From assembly GCA_032629725.1 (NCBI GenBank), contig JAFEVB010000006.1, forward strand, positions 674,172 through 738,171: DNA of 64,000 nt, given 5' to 3'. A program made the translations under genes and the position numbers. Below, one piece after another: positions 35,020 through 46,282 of the stretch; the first letter of the stretch is position 1, and every line of letters begins with the position of its first letter. Source of the stretch: Gremmenia infestans (lineage: Eukaryota; Ascomycota; Leotiomycetes; Helotiales; Hamatocanthoscyphaceae). Below the pieces are notes generated by a model, which saw only the letters and a program-made list of their open reading frames with translations, was not told the DNA's origin and searched no databases.

Positions 35020-36093
35020 ATGGCCGAAGATGGTGGTGGTTCTACCGTTGCAGGCCGACTGCGAACGGCATCGGTCTCACTCATGAATTTTAATCCACAG
35101 CTTGGCATGTGGGCTGCGACAGGAGCTGCCATTGCTCAAGCACCAAATTTGACAGAACTTCGAGAGCCAGTTGCAGGAGGGGATAACATCGAGTTCGATG
35201 AGCACGGGCATAGCGCTCGAACCGTGACGACCGACGAAAATGGGATGCCAGTTCTGTCCTCGGCCATGTCCAAGACTGCTACTCGAATACTAGTTGACGA
35301 GACCGATCTCAAGGGGCAACCAGCTCGCGCGCCTCTTGTCCGGAGCCAAACACTGCTAGAACAATCACAGACGGAGGAAAAGCACGGCTGGGGCGAGACA
35401 ATTTTACACGGGTTGAACGCGGCCTGGAAATTCCTCTGCACGCCAACGGGTTTCGTCATGGCCATTTATGGACTGAACATCGTGGCGTGGGGAGCGATGT
35501 TATTTTTCCTACTCCTTGATGCCGCGCCGGCCATGGATCACCCAGACAAGAATTCCAATGATTCCCCAAGGAAGAAGTGGTTAGAGATCGACAGTCAAAT
35601 CCTGAACTCGCTTTTTTGCGTTACAGGCTTTGGTTTGGCTCCATGGAGATTCAGGGATTTATACTGGTTGATACAGGCAAGACTGAGGAAGAATCGTTAT
35701 GCCATGGGGAGGCTATACCAGCAGAACAAATCGTGGTTTCGGCCCCCAGCTTGGTACGAGGAAGATAACGAGGAGGTCGAAGATGGCTTTGCAAAGAGAA
35801 TAACGTTCACTGGAGATGTTGCTCCACCGACCAGCCTTTGGAAGTTGAGTTTTGTGATCTGGATGATGGTCGCAAACACCTTTCTTCAGGCTGTCCTTTC
35901 GGCTTTCATGTGGGCATACAATCGGATCAACAGACCGTCCTGGGCGACTGGAACCTTCATTGCGCTTGGATGTGGGGTCAGTTTGTTGGCTGGTGTGATG
36001 ATGTGGTGGGAAGGCCGTAAGGTAAAGAAGATCGAGGGACCCGTGATTAAGGTGGTGGAAGCTACAAACATCGAAAAGGGAACTGGTGGATAG
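35020..36093 (+). CDS. DUF2985-family membrane protein
   Basis: Single exon, 357 aa from ATG at 35020 (the frame is open further upstream but only from a TTG in a CT-rich leader). The N-terminal ~150 residues are polar and probably cytosolic. Hydrophobic segments follow: FVMAIYGLNIVAWGAMLFFLLLD, the fungal DUF2985 core around LNSLFCVTGFGLAPWRFRDLYW, then LSFVIWMMVANTFLQAVLSAFM and FIALGCGVSLLAGVMMW near the C-terminus. The conserved APWRFRDLYW box is the recognisable mark of this family, widespread in fungi and of unknown function. Confidence 0.8.
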   Translation: MAEDGGGSTVAGRLRTASVSLMNFNPQLGMWAATGAAIAQAPNLTELREPVAGGDNIEFDEHGHSARTVTTDENGMPVLSSAMSKTATRILVDETDLKGQPARAPLVRSQTLLEQSQTEEKHGWGETILHGLNAAWKFLCTPTGFVMAIYGLNIVAWGAMLFFLLLDAAPAMDHPDKNSNDSPRKKWLEIDSQILNSLFCVTGFGLAPWRFRDLYWLIQARLRKNRYAMGRLYQQNKSWFRPPAWYEEDNEEVEDGFAKRITFTGDVAPPTSLWKLSFVIWMMVANTFLQAVLSAFMWAYNRINRPSWATGTFIALGCGVSLLAGVMMWWEGRKVKKIEGPVIKVVEATNIEKGTGG

Positions 36094-37043
36094 AGAACCT
36101 GACACCCGCTTTGTACATCGAGGGTGAGACTGAGGAAGACTGCTATGATTAATCAAGATTTTCAAGCAGTCCTCAGCTTGAGGTTTAGCCCGAACATTGA
36201 TTTACTCCCGTTTTTGCCGGGCAACCCCTCGTCGCCCCCAAACTCCACATTTCATCCTCCCCGTTCTTCTAAAAGGCTGAAGCTGTCGATCGGAGTTGGT
36301 TACCTGTCACGGCTCAAACGTGCTTTAAAATTAGGGGAAGAATGGCGTAGTGAGTTGGGTGTATCGCTCGAACGCCTCCCGGTCGAGCGTCACTTTGTCG
36401 TAAACATCAAGTCGCTTTCAACTTCATCTTTCCTTCATCGTGGTCCTGAGGTACCACGTTCCGTCGCACGTCATGCATGCTATCAGACATAAGTCATGGA
36501 AATGATATTCAGGGCAGCTTCACTGAGATGCTGTTAGGACCCTGTGAAGCGAAAGGAATTAATCTCGTTCTGGAGCTATGCGGCTGTTTGAGTTTATGCA
36601 GCAGCCGCATTCTGCAACCCAACAGCAAAGTCTATCAGTTGGTTGGATGAGGGGTAGTTGATTCGCTGAAAATCCTGGGGAGGGGTTCGTTCCGAAAACT
36701 CCTGCCACTAATGCACGTCCCTTTCGCGGTGCGAGACGAGAAGGATTCGTTACAACTTGACGATCGCGTTCTGATGGTTTGAGATGAAATGAAGAGGGCA
36801 GAAAGGAGATATCGTTGCATCGGGCCTGAGAAGGCCAAAAACTTTTTATACTAGCGACTAATGGAACAACTGCAACTGCGGCAACATGGCGACGTACCTA
36901 GATCGACGAGGATGCACCCGCGACCTTGAGCGGGCCCTCTTGCCCTGGACCCAGAAACCCCAAGCGTTTCCACAGCCCAATATCAAAAAGTATTATACTA
37001 CTGCCTGCCGTCACTTCCCATCTCACCACATGGATAGCTGTCT
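36094..37043. other. Intergenic, about 0.95 kb
   Basis: A 122-codon open frame at 36124-36492 has no homologous look and is not called. The rest is the 3' flank of the DUF2985 gene and the promoter of the next gene. Confidence 0.4.
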
Positions 37044-39458
37044 ATGATTACCATGTGGCCAGAAAGGCTTTTACCTCAGTTTAACGACTCGGAGTACCCA
37101 AAGGACGTGAAAGATCCAAGTGCTCGCCAGTCTTTCGAGGTCGATGACGAGAAAAGCATTTCAGCTACTTCTACAGACAGCAAGTCGCGACGTTTGCGAA
37201 CAGTTTTCCACCACAATAGTAAGAATCATGCCCAAGCGAGAAGTATAAGGTGCTGACGTCCTTTTGTAGAGGACCCTCTTCCTGATCATTCCGATATATA
37301 CCTTGGGAAGACTGACTGGCGGTCCATTGGCAACTTACTTCTCGCTATCTATGCCACGCTTTCCTCCACACTCTCTGTTGCTATTGCCATTTGGCAACCA
37401 CGCTACGGCAAATGGATCGGTCCTACCGGCCATTTGACACCTTCAACGGCCGATCTACTATTTTCTTTGTTTGCTAAATCCATTGAAATCGCGTCTGCTG
37501 GAGTATATATCAATTTTCTTGGCCAGTTTCTGACCAGGAGATCTCTTCGTTCGCGAGGAATTAGCCTCGCCGATATTGCGGTACGTGAATGGCTCACTCA
37601 GCCAGGTCTGGTGATCTTTCAGTGGGAAAATCTCAAATATGCAACCACGACGATCTTAGGCTTCACCTCCCTACTTTCTGCAATTGCAATCTACTTCTTT
37701 ACAACGGCTTCTAACTCGCTGGTATCGCCGCATATCGCATTGAGCAAATGGGAATCAGCTCAGTTTTTAGGCCAGGTTCAACAAAACTTTGGAAATCTTC
37801 CGGTTATGAAGAAAGAGTGTTGGGCGCCCATAGATGCTTACTTAGATTCCCAGAACGTCGGCGAATCTTGCGTAAATGTGCTCGCATCGGGTCTCGCCAA
37901 TCAAGATTTCAACGAGTTCATGAAAGCGTGGAGCAAAAAAGTCATGGGAGGCAACACCAATTTATCGAGTCTTTCATCGCGGCCATCAGCAACTAGTTCA
38001 ATCTTCACTGATACAATGGTCGAAGGAAACTGGGTTCAGAGGTCTAGTAGCGACATCTCCGCCAACTTTGCTAAGTATGGTAGAATTGTGAACAACATTA
38101 CTCTTTCAATGCCGCATCCAGTCGTCTTCTATTCCGCCCAGGTGGAATTTCCGAAGACTGTTAGGGGGACAGGCTCCGGAGAACATACTATCAGAGCGTC
38201 AGTCCTGTCTCCAACAAGTAATACCCTATGCGTCAACATGCAAAAGTCCGAAATAGCACCACTGGTTTATGTGGATTGGCCCCACGCACGTTTTAACACA
38301 AGTGATACTGGACACAAATCTGCCGCCTCAGACTGGTTCAAAGATGTTCCCGCCAACATATCTTTGCAGTCTAACATCAGCCAGACTTATGTCGAGGATA
38401 TTTTTAGATGGGGATCTGTATATAACAGACGTCCCCCAGTCTTTCCACAAGTAAGTTTTAATCCATGCAACTACTCTGACTAAAAAGCGGCACTTGCTCT
38501 CATCGACTTTTATTGTCCAACGCTACCTGGCACATTATAAACCGTGTGCCGGTTTCTGACTTCATTATTGCTAATTGAGTTCTAGTGGCCAATCGATTCC
38601 AATTCCATATATAATATTTCAGTGCCCAAGTCCGATTCCATATACCTACTACTGAAGTCACCCAACACGACAGATTATACCGTCTGTCAGATGTATGGAC
38701 TAATGTCTCAAAACTGCTCAACGAAACATACCCAAAAGGTTGGCACCCGAACGCTAAATTCCGATTGCGATGGCGCTCCACCAAGCTTTGGGAATACTAT
38801 TGCGCCAGGAATCTTCCATCCCAAAGCATCCACGGATTTTCGAGACGTTCTTGGCGCGTGGGCAACTGCTGTCGGCCTCAACGGAGGTATGGTCAGCACC
38901 AACAGCTCACTTATACACACCCTTTCACAACTCGTAATCACCAATTCCAATTCTTCTAATAATCTTCCGTCATTCAACACAACGTTGCCATCTCTTTCCG
39001 AGGGCCTTGCTGCTCTCTCCAATTCCATGCTCATGAAGGCCTCCATCAACGCTTCATTCGATAATACGACCATAAAGAACGCTCCTATTGCTCCCACACT
39101 CCTTCCATACAACGTCATAGTCCAAACGCAACAATATAGGTCCGGGCCCCCAGCTCGCTGGCAAGGAATCTTATACCCAATTCTCATCATTATGTTTGCT
39201 GCCAATTGGTATTGCCTGGCCTATTTCGTACGCGAAATGGGGCTAGTGGTCGATTTCCTGGAGCCTCATAATCTGTTCTCCGCCGCGATCAATAGTCCGA
39301 GTGAGAGTAAGAGAAGGGCGCCCATGGAGGGGCCTGTGGGGTGCCATAGTGATGTTGCGTGGCTGCTCAGGAGGGATCATCACCGGAGATTGGTTTTCAG
39401 GAAAGCGGGTGGGGAAGGTTGGATCGGTGGTGGGAAGAGAGATGGTGTGTATTTATAG
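37044..39458 (+). CDS. Fungal membrane glycoprotein of unknown function with large extracellular loop
   Basis: Exons 37044-37218 and 37270-38450 join in phase; the last runs to a stop at 39456-39458. Acid-rich cytosolic N-terminus, then hydrophobic helices (NLLLAIYATLSSTLSVAIAIW; ATTTILGFTSLLSAIAIYFF), about 500 residues rich in N-x-S/T sites and paired cysteines (extracellular), a last helix (GILYPILIIMFAANWYCLAYF) and a basic tail. It fits an unnamed ascomycete family. At intron 2 the best-looking acceptor (CAG at 38620-38622) puts the next exon out of frame; the in-frame choice is AAG at 38628-38630, giving a 180-bp intron with dispersed-element copy B in it. About 780 aa on that model. 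Confidence 0.65.
38482..38554 (+). repeat. Dispersed hairpin element, copy B, with 7-bp target-site duplication, inside an intron
   Basis: 73 bp from AAAAAGCGGCACTTGCTCTC to GTGTGCCGGTT, flanked on each side by TCTGACT (38475-38481 and 38555-38561), a perfect 7-bp direct repeat. The ends are imperfect inverted repeats (AAGCGGCAC versus AACCGGCAC on the opposite strand). Internal hairpin arms GGCACA (38529-38534) and TGTGCC (38545-38550). It lies in intron 2 of the membrane glycoprotein gene, in the sense orientation. Confidence 0.8.
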
Positions 39459-40019
39459 ATTTCCAGCTCAATTAATCAGATGGCTCGTCGTGGTGGATTT
39501 CCCTCTTGAAAAGCCATTACAATATGTAATGTGTTGTGTGTAAAAATCTGTTGTAAGTTCCAGTAGGGGGGGAGGTACGTACCTAGGTATGTAGCAGGGG
39601 AGAGGAAATCTTAGGGAAGTCGGAGCATTCAATCTACTAGTAATTTAAACTTGCTATTTATGACGTTTGACCATTTGGTTTAATATCGGGAATACCGCAC
39701 TGGTCCTTATCACACCGGTTAGAATTATATCCACATTCTAAACCCCTGATCCTAAATAGTAATGTCCTATTAATAAATATTCTCAGCTTTGTATCATATC
39801 AAGAGGCATAGGTAGGTGGGAGAAAACGAAAGCACTGCCCTTTCCCCCCTTCAATCTTGCAGCAACTTCATGTTCCCCAGTCTTAGTTTAAATCTATACG
39901 CCTACTCTAATTCTACCACCTACTCCAAAACAACTGGCTTCGGCATATATGTCAACCCCTTACAATGGCCCCCCTCTCCCTATATAGTATCAGCCTTCAT
40001 ACCCAACTTCAATTTCCTC
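39459..40019. other. Convergent intergenic gap
   Basis: 3' flanks of two converging genes; AT-rich. No gene is seen. Confidence 0.5.
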
Positions 40020-40364
40020 TTAGAAACTTACAGATTCACAACACACACTAGTAGCCTTACAAGATCCATCTGCCATTGTACACAACGTTCCCTCGTCTTT
40101 ATCTTTAGGAGTACAGCATAGCGGTGTGCCGTTGGAACAGAAATTCTAGTATGCATGGTAAGAGCGCGAAACGCAAGGATTAAGGGAGATGCTTACAGCG
40201 CCGCCAATATGGCCTGCGGCCGGGGGATCCTTGGGTAGAGATTGCGGAGTCTCTTTAAAGCCCTTGGGCAAGTCTTGCAAAGTTCCTTGATTGCTACGTT
40301 GGATATTTGCTGCGTGGGTAACAACTATTAGGAGGGAGAAGACAGTGAGAAGTGTAATACGCAT
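40020..40364 (-). CDS. Small secreted cysteine-rich protein with C-CC-C-C-CC pattern
   Basis: Two exons, 40364-40197 and 40145-40020, join in phase 0 (51-bp intron) to 97 aa. Signal peptide MRITLLTVFSLLIVVTHA, then a Cys-free, Pro/Gln-rich linker of about 38 residues, then a compact C-terminal domain with seven cysteines: FC, six residues, CC, ten residues, C, six, C, five, CC. The pattern recalls hydrophobins or knottins, but the loops are too short for a hydrophobin and an eighth Cys is missing. A perfect GTAAGT donor lies four codons after the last CC, so a third exon adding a Cys is possible, though I could not find it. Reading through the intron would lose all the cysteines, which supports splicing. 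Confidence 0.65.
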
Positions 40365-40892
40365 GTCGGCGGTCGTCTCTTCTTATGAATAATATAATGA
40401 GTTATAGCAAAGACCCGAGGGTAAATGACGTAAAGCGAAGTGAGATCAAATGGAATATATTGAGGGAATGATACGCAATAGTTGTCATCCAGGGAGAAAA
40501 AGAGGGAAGAAACAATTGCGTTGCACGGAAAAAAGAGTCGAGACCTCTACTTGTATGTCAAAAGTAGAATAGGAATGCATTTGTAGACGTGGCAACCCCG
40601 AGAATGTCGGAAAATGAAACGATTCTACGAAGAGGAAAGTAGATTTTCTCATCGCGCGGCGCTTCCCGGTGAAGGAACCACACCGGCGGGCAAGGGATCA
40701 AGATTTGCGACTTGACGTCTAAGCAATTTATCAAGTCTAGACCATATCCAACTCGTTAATGTTGAGGTTGAGATCCAATGCCATGCTTCCTCCTAGGCCA
40801 CACAGTCTTGTGACTTCTTCCTATACAACTAGATGCAGAGGAAGCCCCGTATGCTTCAAGTTTCTATCCATTATCAGGCGAAAAAATTACGC
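40365..40892. other. Intergenic
   Basis: Promoter of the small secreted protein gene and 3' flank of the phosphate transporter gene. No gene is seen. Confidence 0.45.
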
Positions 40893-43663
40893 TTACATTC
40901 CTACGATAAGCATTAAGCCATAGCCGACTGTAACAACGACGATGAGTGTGATGATGCTCGATGGAATACCACGACTGATGAAATGTTTAACTTGCAAATA
41001 ACGTTGCCCCGTTTGCGAATCTTCCATCATGATTGCCGCTGTATCTTGTCAGCAGAGATACGAATATCAGATGAATAATGACTTACTCATATTTGGAAAC
41101 CCTGAAGTTGGCAATCCCATCGCAGCACTGCACATTAATGCGCTTCCCATGACCAAAAGATTCGGATGTGGTTGTTCCATGTTATCGCCTACGCTCTTCA
41201 CTAACGGAAGGATGATCAAAGCAGCCACGGTATGGCTGATGAAGGTTGCGACAACTAGGATTAATGTGGCGAACACAACGAGGACACCGTAGAGGGAGAA
41301 GTCTTCCACTTCGGCAGTGATGGTTTTGGCAATGGTGTGCAGAAGGCCGGATGAGTTGACGGCTTTGCCTAGTGAAAGTCCACCAGCTGCAAGAATTATG
41401 ATCGTCCATAAGAAGTTATTGAAGTCTTCTTTCGTGAGGATTCCAGTGCCAAAAAACAGGACGAGCGGAATGATCGCGATGACACCCATGTCTCCAAACA
41501 ACCACTCGAGCTGATGGCTTACACACCATAGTATGATGGTAGCAAAGGTGACGAAGGAGATAAATAGTTGGACCCCAGTAAATTTGTCTTTCACAGGTCT
41601 GATAGGTACTATCGTTGTTCCTCGGCCAGGATGAAAGGAGACAATAAGAACGAGCCAGATGAGGAGGATTGAGATGATGCCAACTGGGAGAACAACGAAG
41701 AACCAAACACCCCAGGATGGCTGAGGATCCATTATTTGTAACGCGACGATGTTCTGGGGGGAAGCGATGGGGGAGAGCATTCCGCCGATGTTGGAGGCGA
41801 GGGCGATTCCGAGGATGAGGGCTTTCGACATTGGTGAGTCGGATGGAAGGTTGCGAAGCATTGGCTGGGAGGGTCAGCAGAGGATTCCGTACATGTCGAC
41901 AGCACTTACTTGGATGATAGAAAAGCACAGCACTGGAGCAGCGACGTTACTGATCCACATGCTTGCAAAGGCCGCGACGAACATGTTTGTGACCAGAACA
42001 GTCTGCGGTCTCGTACCAGCTTTGCTTAGTACGAAGGTGGCAATTCTTTTGGCAATATCGTATTTTGACAGGGCAGCAGCTATAGTGAAGCCGCCAAGGA
42101 GAAGCATGATGACGGGTGTCCACATGGCTGCGAAGATATACTTCGTTGCAGGACCGGCTTCAAGCCGATGATGTGGTTTATCATCTGACCTAACGACTCG
42201 CAAAACAACACACAGGAATGGTATAAGCAGAGACGTTACGAAAAGTGGAATCACCTAGTTGTGTCAGACGACAAGATATGCTGGGTTTCAAGACAACTTA
42301 CCTCTGTGGCCCATAACAAACTGACAAATGCCAACATCGCCAGACAGTTTTGCTGTTCCACCTGCTTCATGATTGGCACATAGAGTAGAGCGATAAATAT
42401 GGCGATAATAAGGAGGAGAGTTAACAAGGTTGAACTGAATAGCCATGTTGGTAAGCTGAACCTGCCGACTGGTGTGGAGAGCTCTTTCATCTCGCTGGCG
42501 TCAAAAGAATCGCCCTGCAAACGAGCTTTTGCAGGATCGCTATCAGGGCCGAGTAGGGTCCTTCGCAGCCCCATGTTCGCAGCTTGGGCTTTGCGCTCAA
42601 TCCCTATCATTTCTCTCCAGACGGTGTTTCTTTCCCATACCACATGCTCCCGCAGGTGTAATCTCAATTCCTTCCTAGCCAGCTCCACATCCCCTTGAGT
42701 CACGACACCCGCATATGCCTTTTCCATGTACTTGATGTTCTCCTCTATATGCTTCATCGTTTCCGGGCGGAATGGGTATGCCGGAGTGACATTTTTCTCG
42801 ACATATTGCGACTTCAGGCCTCGATCCATTATCTTGTCGTATTTCTTGAGAACTTTTGTGAAACCCGTTTTGTTCAACTGGGCGAACGATTTGAGCTCGC
42901 ATAGCTGCACGTAGAGGCTAATGGCTCGCTTTTTTAGTGTAATGCCAGAGGATAGTAGGGATGAGAAGGCGTGTTCGGCATAGTCGTCGTAGTTTTGGCT
43001 GTTCCTCCGTATCGACTTGGATAATTCTGTCGAGGCCCTCATATCTTCGACCGCCCCTGATCGCCCCACGTTTGGATCGTATGGCGTACTCTTGCTTCGT
43101 TGTCCAGCAGCAGGTCGTGATGGCTTCTGCAAGGCCGTGTTCTCGTCATCTTCGTCGTCGTCGCTATCTTCCACGCCCTCATCAATAGGTTGACTGATTG
43201 TACTGGCTCGCCGGGCTCTGACTAAGGAACCTCGAAATGTGCTTCCTTGCCGTGGCCTGTCGCTCACGCGGCTACTTGTTGCAGGCCTGCCATCTTCCCA
43301 CTGGTCCAGGCTTTCTGCTTCGTAGGATTCTTCGTCCTTTAGGAGCTCCGATACTTCGCCGTATATCTCCAGCTCCTTGAGTTGATAAAATGATGAGATC
43401 TTCTCGAGTTCCACATCCAATGCGCGCGAGAACACCTGGTCGGGATCTTCCCCGAGTATCAATGGTGAGCGTTCGGCGTCGTCCTCTGCGGTTGGTCTGT
43501 GGATGGTCTTCTCGAGTTGGTAGATGCTTTAGGAGATTAGCAGGTGGTGTGAGAGGTAGAGCTAGAGGTGGGCAACGTACAGCTTCTTCAAATTGCTGTA
43601 GGCAATATAATGGCTGCTCCAGTCTGGAACGGCATTGAACTGGATGCTGTGGGAGAACTTCAT
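40893..43663 (-). CDS. SPX-domain low-affinity phosphate transporter (PHO87/PHO90/PHO91 type)
   Basis: Five exons join in phase to 858 aa: 43663-43581, 43526-42302, 42254-41910, 41864-41087 and 41038-40893. The N-terminus MKFSHSIQFNAVPDWSSHYI and YSNLKKLIYQLEK is the start of an SPX domain; its later parts follow an acidic Ser-rich insertion (LYVQLCELKSFAQLNKTGF, KVLKKYDKIMD), with Lys residues that bind inositol pyrophosphates in known SPX proteins. From ~residue 400 comes an SLC13/DASS transporter core with about 12 helices, including ASNIGGMLSPIASPQN and SAAMGLPTSGFPN, the two Na+/substrate loops. Predicted to import phosphate at the plasma or vacuolar membrane, gated by SPX sensing. Exon 5 encodes the last helix. 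Confidence 0.9.
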
Positions 43664-44707
43664 CTCGTCCTCGTCGTCAAGCCTCCTGGTCTTCTCTGCC
43701 CGCTGGGCTTCCCGCTCTAAGCACTGTGATTCCCTCTTCTGCCGATGGTGTATGTTCCTGTAGTCGGCAAGTTCGTGTTCTTCCTGCTCTCCTCCCTCCG
43801 GCCTGATCGAAGGGTGGAGGACTGCCGTAGTGAGACTAGGCGTGTGACTAGAGTGGTATTAGGTAGTAGAGGTAGAGGTAGTATTGGCGGGGCGTGGGCG
43901 AGGGCGTTTTGGCGGGAGTGTGTTTAGAGGGATTCGCAAAGGAGGAGGTAAAGGATTTTATGGTGAAGACGTTGGATTTGTGTTGAAGGTGATAGTGATT
44001 CTGTGCATATAGTAGGTAGAGAGAGGGTGGAACATTGGTATTTCCCCATCCTTCCTGCCCTGCATCCACATCGGATCACCAGGAAAGCGCACAGGGATCA
44101 TTTGACCCTGTCCTGTCCTGTCCTGTGGCTGAGATAGAAAATGCCTGTCTCACTAGCCACAATGGCTTAGCATTCAGATATATATATACGGTACCTGCAT
44201 CCACCTTCCCTTCTCTTTATTTTTCTCGTTCCATAATATCTCTCGAGACAAACTTTAACCTCAGAGGTTGATAATTGTTATATGGCATACTTAATTGTCG
44301 CAAATATATTCTATTTCTCATCAATTACCATTTATTGCCATTGATTATATATCACCAGCTTGCGATGATCTCGATCAAGACATCCCAACGATGCAGTAAT
44401 TGGAGGTAATCAAATAATGTTCCACATGAGATGAAGATTTGAATGCGGCTTCAGAGCTATGTGGGTATTCTTCCTGCTTTGGGGTCATGGTCACCCCTTT
44501 TGGCCTGCACGCAGTTACACTTTCTTTGTGTTAAATTAGTGTGAAGAAACGTCACACCAGCTGTGCCTTTCCAGACAAAGACTAGATCTCTCATGTAATA
44601 CAATTCTTAGAAAGTCTAGCTCACTATCGACTCTTTTTCTGCTCCTTTCTCATCATTAGGCACTTCCCTAGAATGGCTACTCCGCTGCAGAATGAGTTCA
44701 AAGGGTT
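43664..44707. other. Intergenic, divergent
   Basis: Promoter side of the phosphate transporter gene, including short CCTGT-type repeats near 44107-44126. No supportable gene. Confidence 0.45.
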
Positions 44708-46282
44708 ATGGGGTTCCACAGTTGCTCCGTCCTCGACTTTCACAACTCCCGCAAAATGAATGGGACAGGGAATCTGACAAGAGATCTCCCCGACTTCGAT
44801 CAGCTAGAGGAATGGAGAGGCGTGAAAATGCTAGGCTTCGGGTACGTATGTATATCTTCACATCACCCCAGCAAAAGCGGCACTTGTTTTTGATGTTCTA
44901 ACCCGAAGGGCACATTCAAAAGCTGCCATATTCCCAATCTCGTGCTATTAATGCTAACTATCAGTAGGTCATTTGGAACGGTCAAATTATGGAAGTATCG
45001 TGGCACAGATAACATATCGCCTACTGAGTTTGCAGTTAAATCAATGAACTTTGAGTATCAGGCTGGGAAGGAGGGGGTATTCCCTGAATCATGAGGAGAT
45101 TTCTTTGATATCGTCGGCAAATGGCAACGGTCACTCAATGAATCAAAATCTCAACACATCGCACATTTGATTAAAAAGCGGACATCGGTTCAAGGTCCAG
45201 AGAGGCTTCATATAGAGAGAATTTCAATGGAAGCGCTGCCACTAGGGTCTTTACAAGGACTTCTCGAAAGGCGGAAGACACTGTAAGTCAAGTGGTTTCG
45301 AGAAATCCAGTTATCGCAGAGACGCTCAAATACTACAAAGAGCCAAGCCATTTGCTGAGGTATCATTATGGTACGTCCTTGATTGCTTTATAGACGGTCT
45401 TTGCGTTATGGCGTTTGGACAAGAAGTAAAATATGATTCTATTGAAAACACTTCGCAGGCCTATAAAATAACAAAGGAATTGGTAGAAATTTGCCATTTC
45501 GACCTCAAACCCCAAAATGATTAGCTCTACTTCCAACTACATGCGGCATTCTCTGTCTCCTGGCTAGTAGCACCGTTCTCCTCGGCGAAGGCAACAGCAC
45601 ACATGTATTTACGCCTGTCATGAAAGTACCTAATCCTGTTCAAATGATGTTTCAACGCATTGCTACATTGGCTAATTAAGAACAGCTTACTGATTTTAGA
45701 GAACCAGATGAGATAAGAAGTGAAAATTGGTATGACTGGGACTGTACACTTTATAAGCAACATTCTGGTACGCCCGGCTACTTTCCGCCAGTAAGAGGAG
45801 TTGCTAGTTCTAAAATTGCTTTTGGAATCTAATCTTCTCCAAGGAACATTTTCGTGGAGATAGGGACGAATTCAATACCTGGAATAAGCAGGGCAATTAA
45901 ATATCTGGCAAGTTGGAATGATAATGGGACAGCTAGCGATACTCGCCACCTAGCCAGAGTCTCCTTCGAGAAAATAAACCCCGGGAAATGACATTAAAGG
46001 TTGGATCCTCTCGGCGAAACGTATTCATGCCAGGGATTGAAAGATACTCTTTATAGTCGGGCGTTAAAGCAGATTATTTTTGAGTGCTTATATCTAAACC
46101 CCATCTTTCGACCAAACCTTACGCATCTCAAGACTAGGGTACAAGAAGGCTGGAAGGCAGCAAAAGCTGAGGGCTCGAGGCGCGAACCATGGACAGACTT
46201 TGTGCATCCAGACCCAGAAGAACCTGGTTGGGAACCCGATAACTGGAACCCCATAAGTGAAACTGATTGTTATAGTTGTTGA
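44708..46282 (+). pseudogene. Decayed protein kinase gene
   Basis: Parts of one kinase can be read in order. Exon 1 (to 44841) ends in KMLGFG; after a 126-bp intron the Gly-rich loop is completed as GFGSFGTVKLWK, then EFAVKSMNFEY with the VAIK-type Lys. The frame hits TGA at 45092-45094. Further on, in another frame, HFDLKPQN is a catalytic loop (HRD as HFD), and the C-terminal lobe is at 46001-46282 (NPIFRPNLTHLKTRVQEGW). No frame joins these pieces; the DFG and APE regions are not readable. Most likely a dead kinase of a fungal lineage-specific family. The intron carries dispersed-element copy E. Confidence 0.65.
44872..44932 (+). repeat. Dispersed hairpin element, copy E (shortened), inside an intron
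   Basis: AAAAGCGGCACTTG is identical to 14 bases of the left end of copy B; then, after about 25 divergent bases, GGGCACATTC...AAAGCTGCC resembles the hairpin (GGCA...TGCC). It lies in the 126-bp intron of the decayed kinase gene, in the sense orientation. Confidence 0.5.

Noticed and set aside
36124..36492. 122-codon open frame downstream of the DUF2985 gene
   Set aside because: No signal, domain or repeat features; it lies directly in the 3' flank of a confident gene.
40020..40364. Hydrophobin identity for the C-CC-C-C-CC secreted protein
   Set aside because: Only seven cysteines, and the loops between C3-C4 and C4-C5 are much shorter than in class I or II hydrophobins.
33174..44967. Element copies as introner-like elements that create introns
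   Set aside because: Copies B and E are sense and C is antisense to the host gene, and host splice sites lie outside the element, so insertion into existing introns is simpler.
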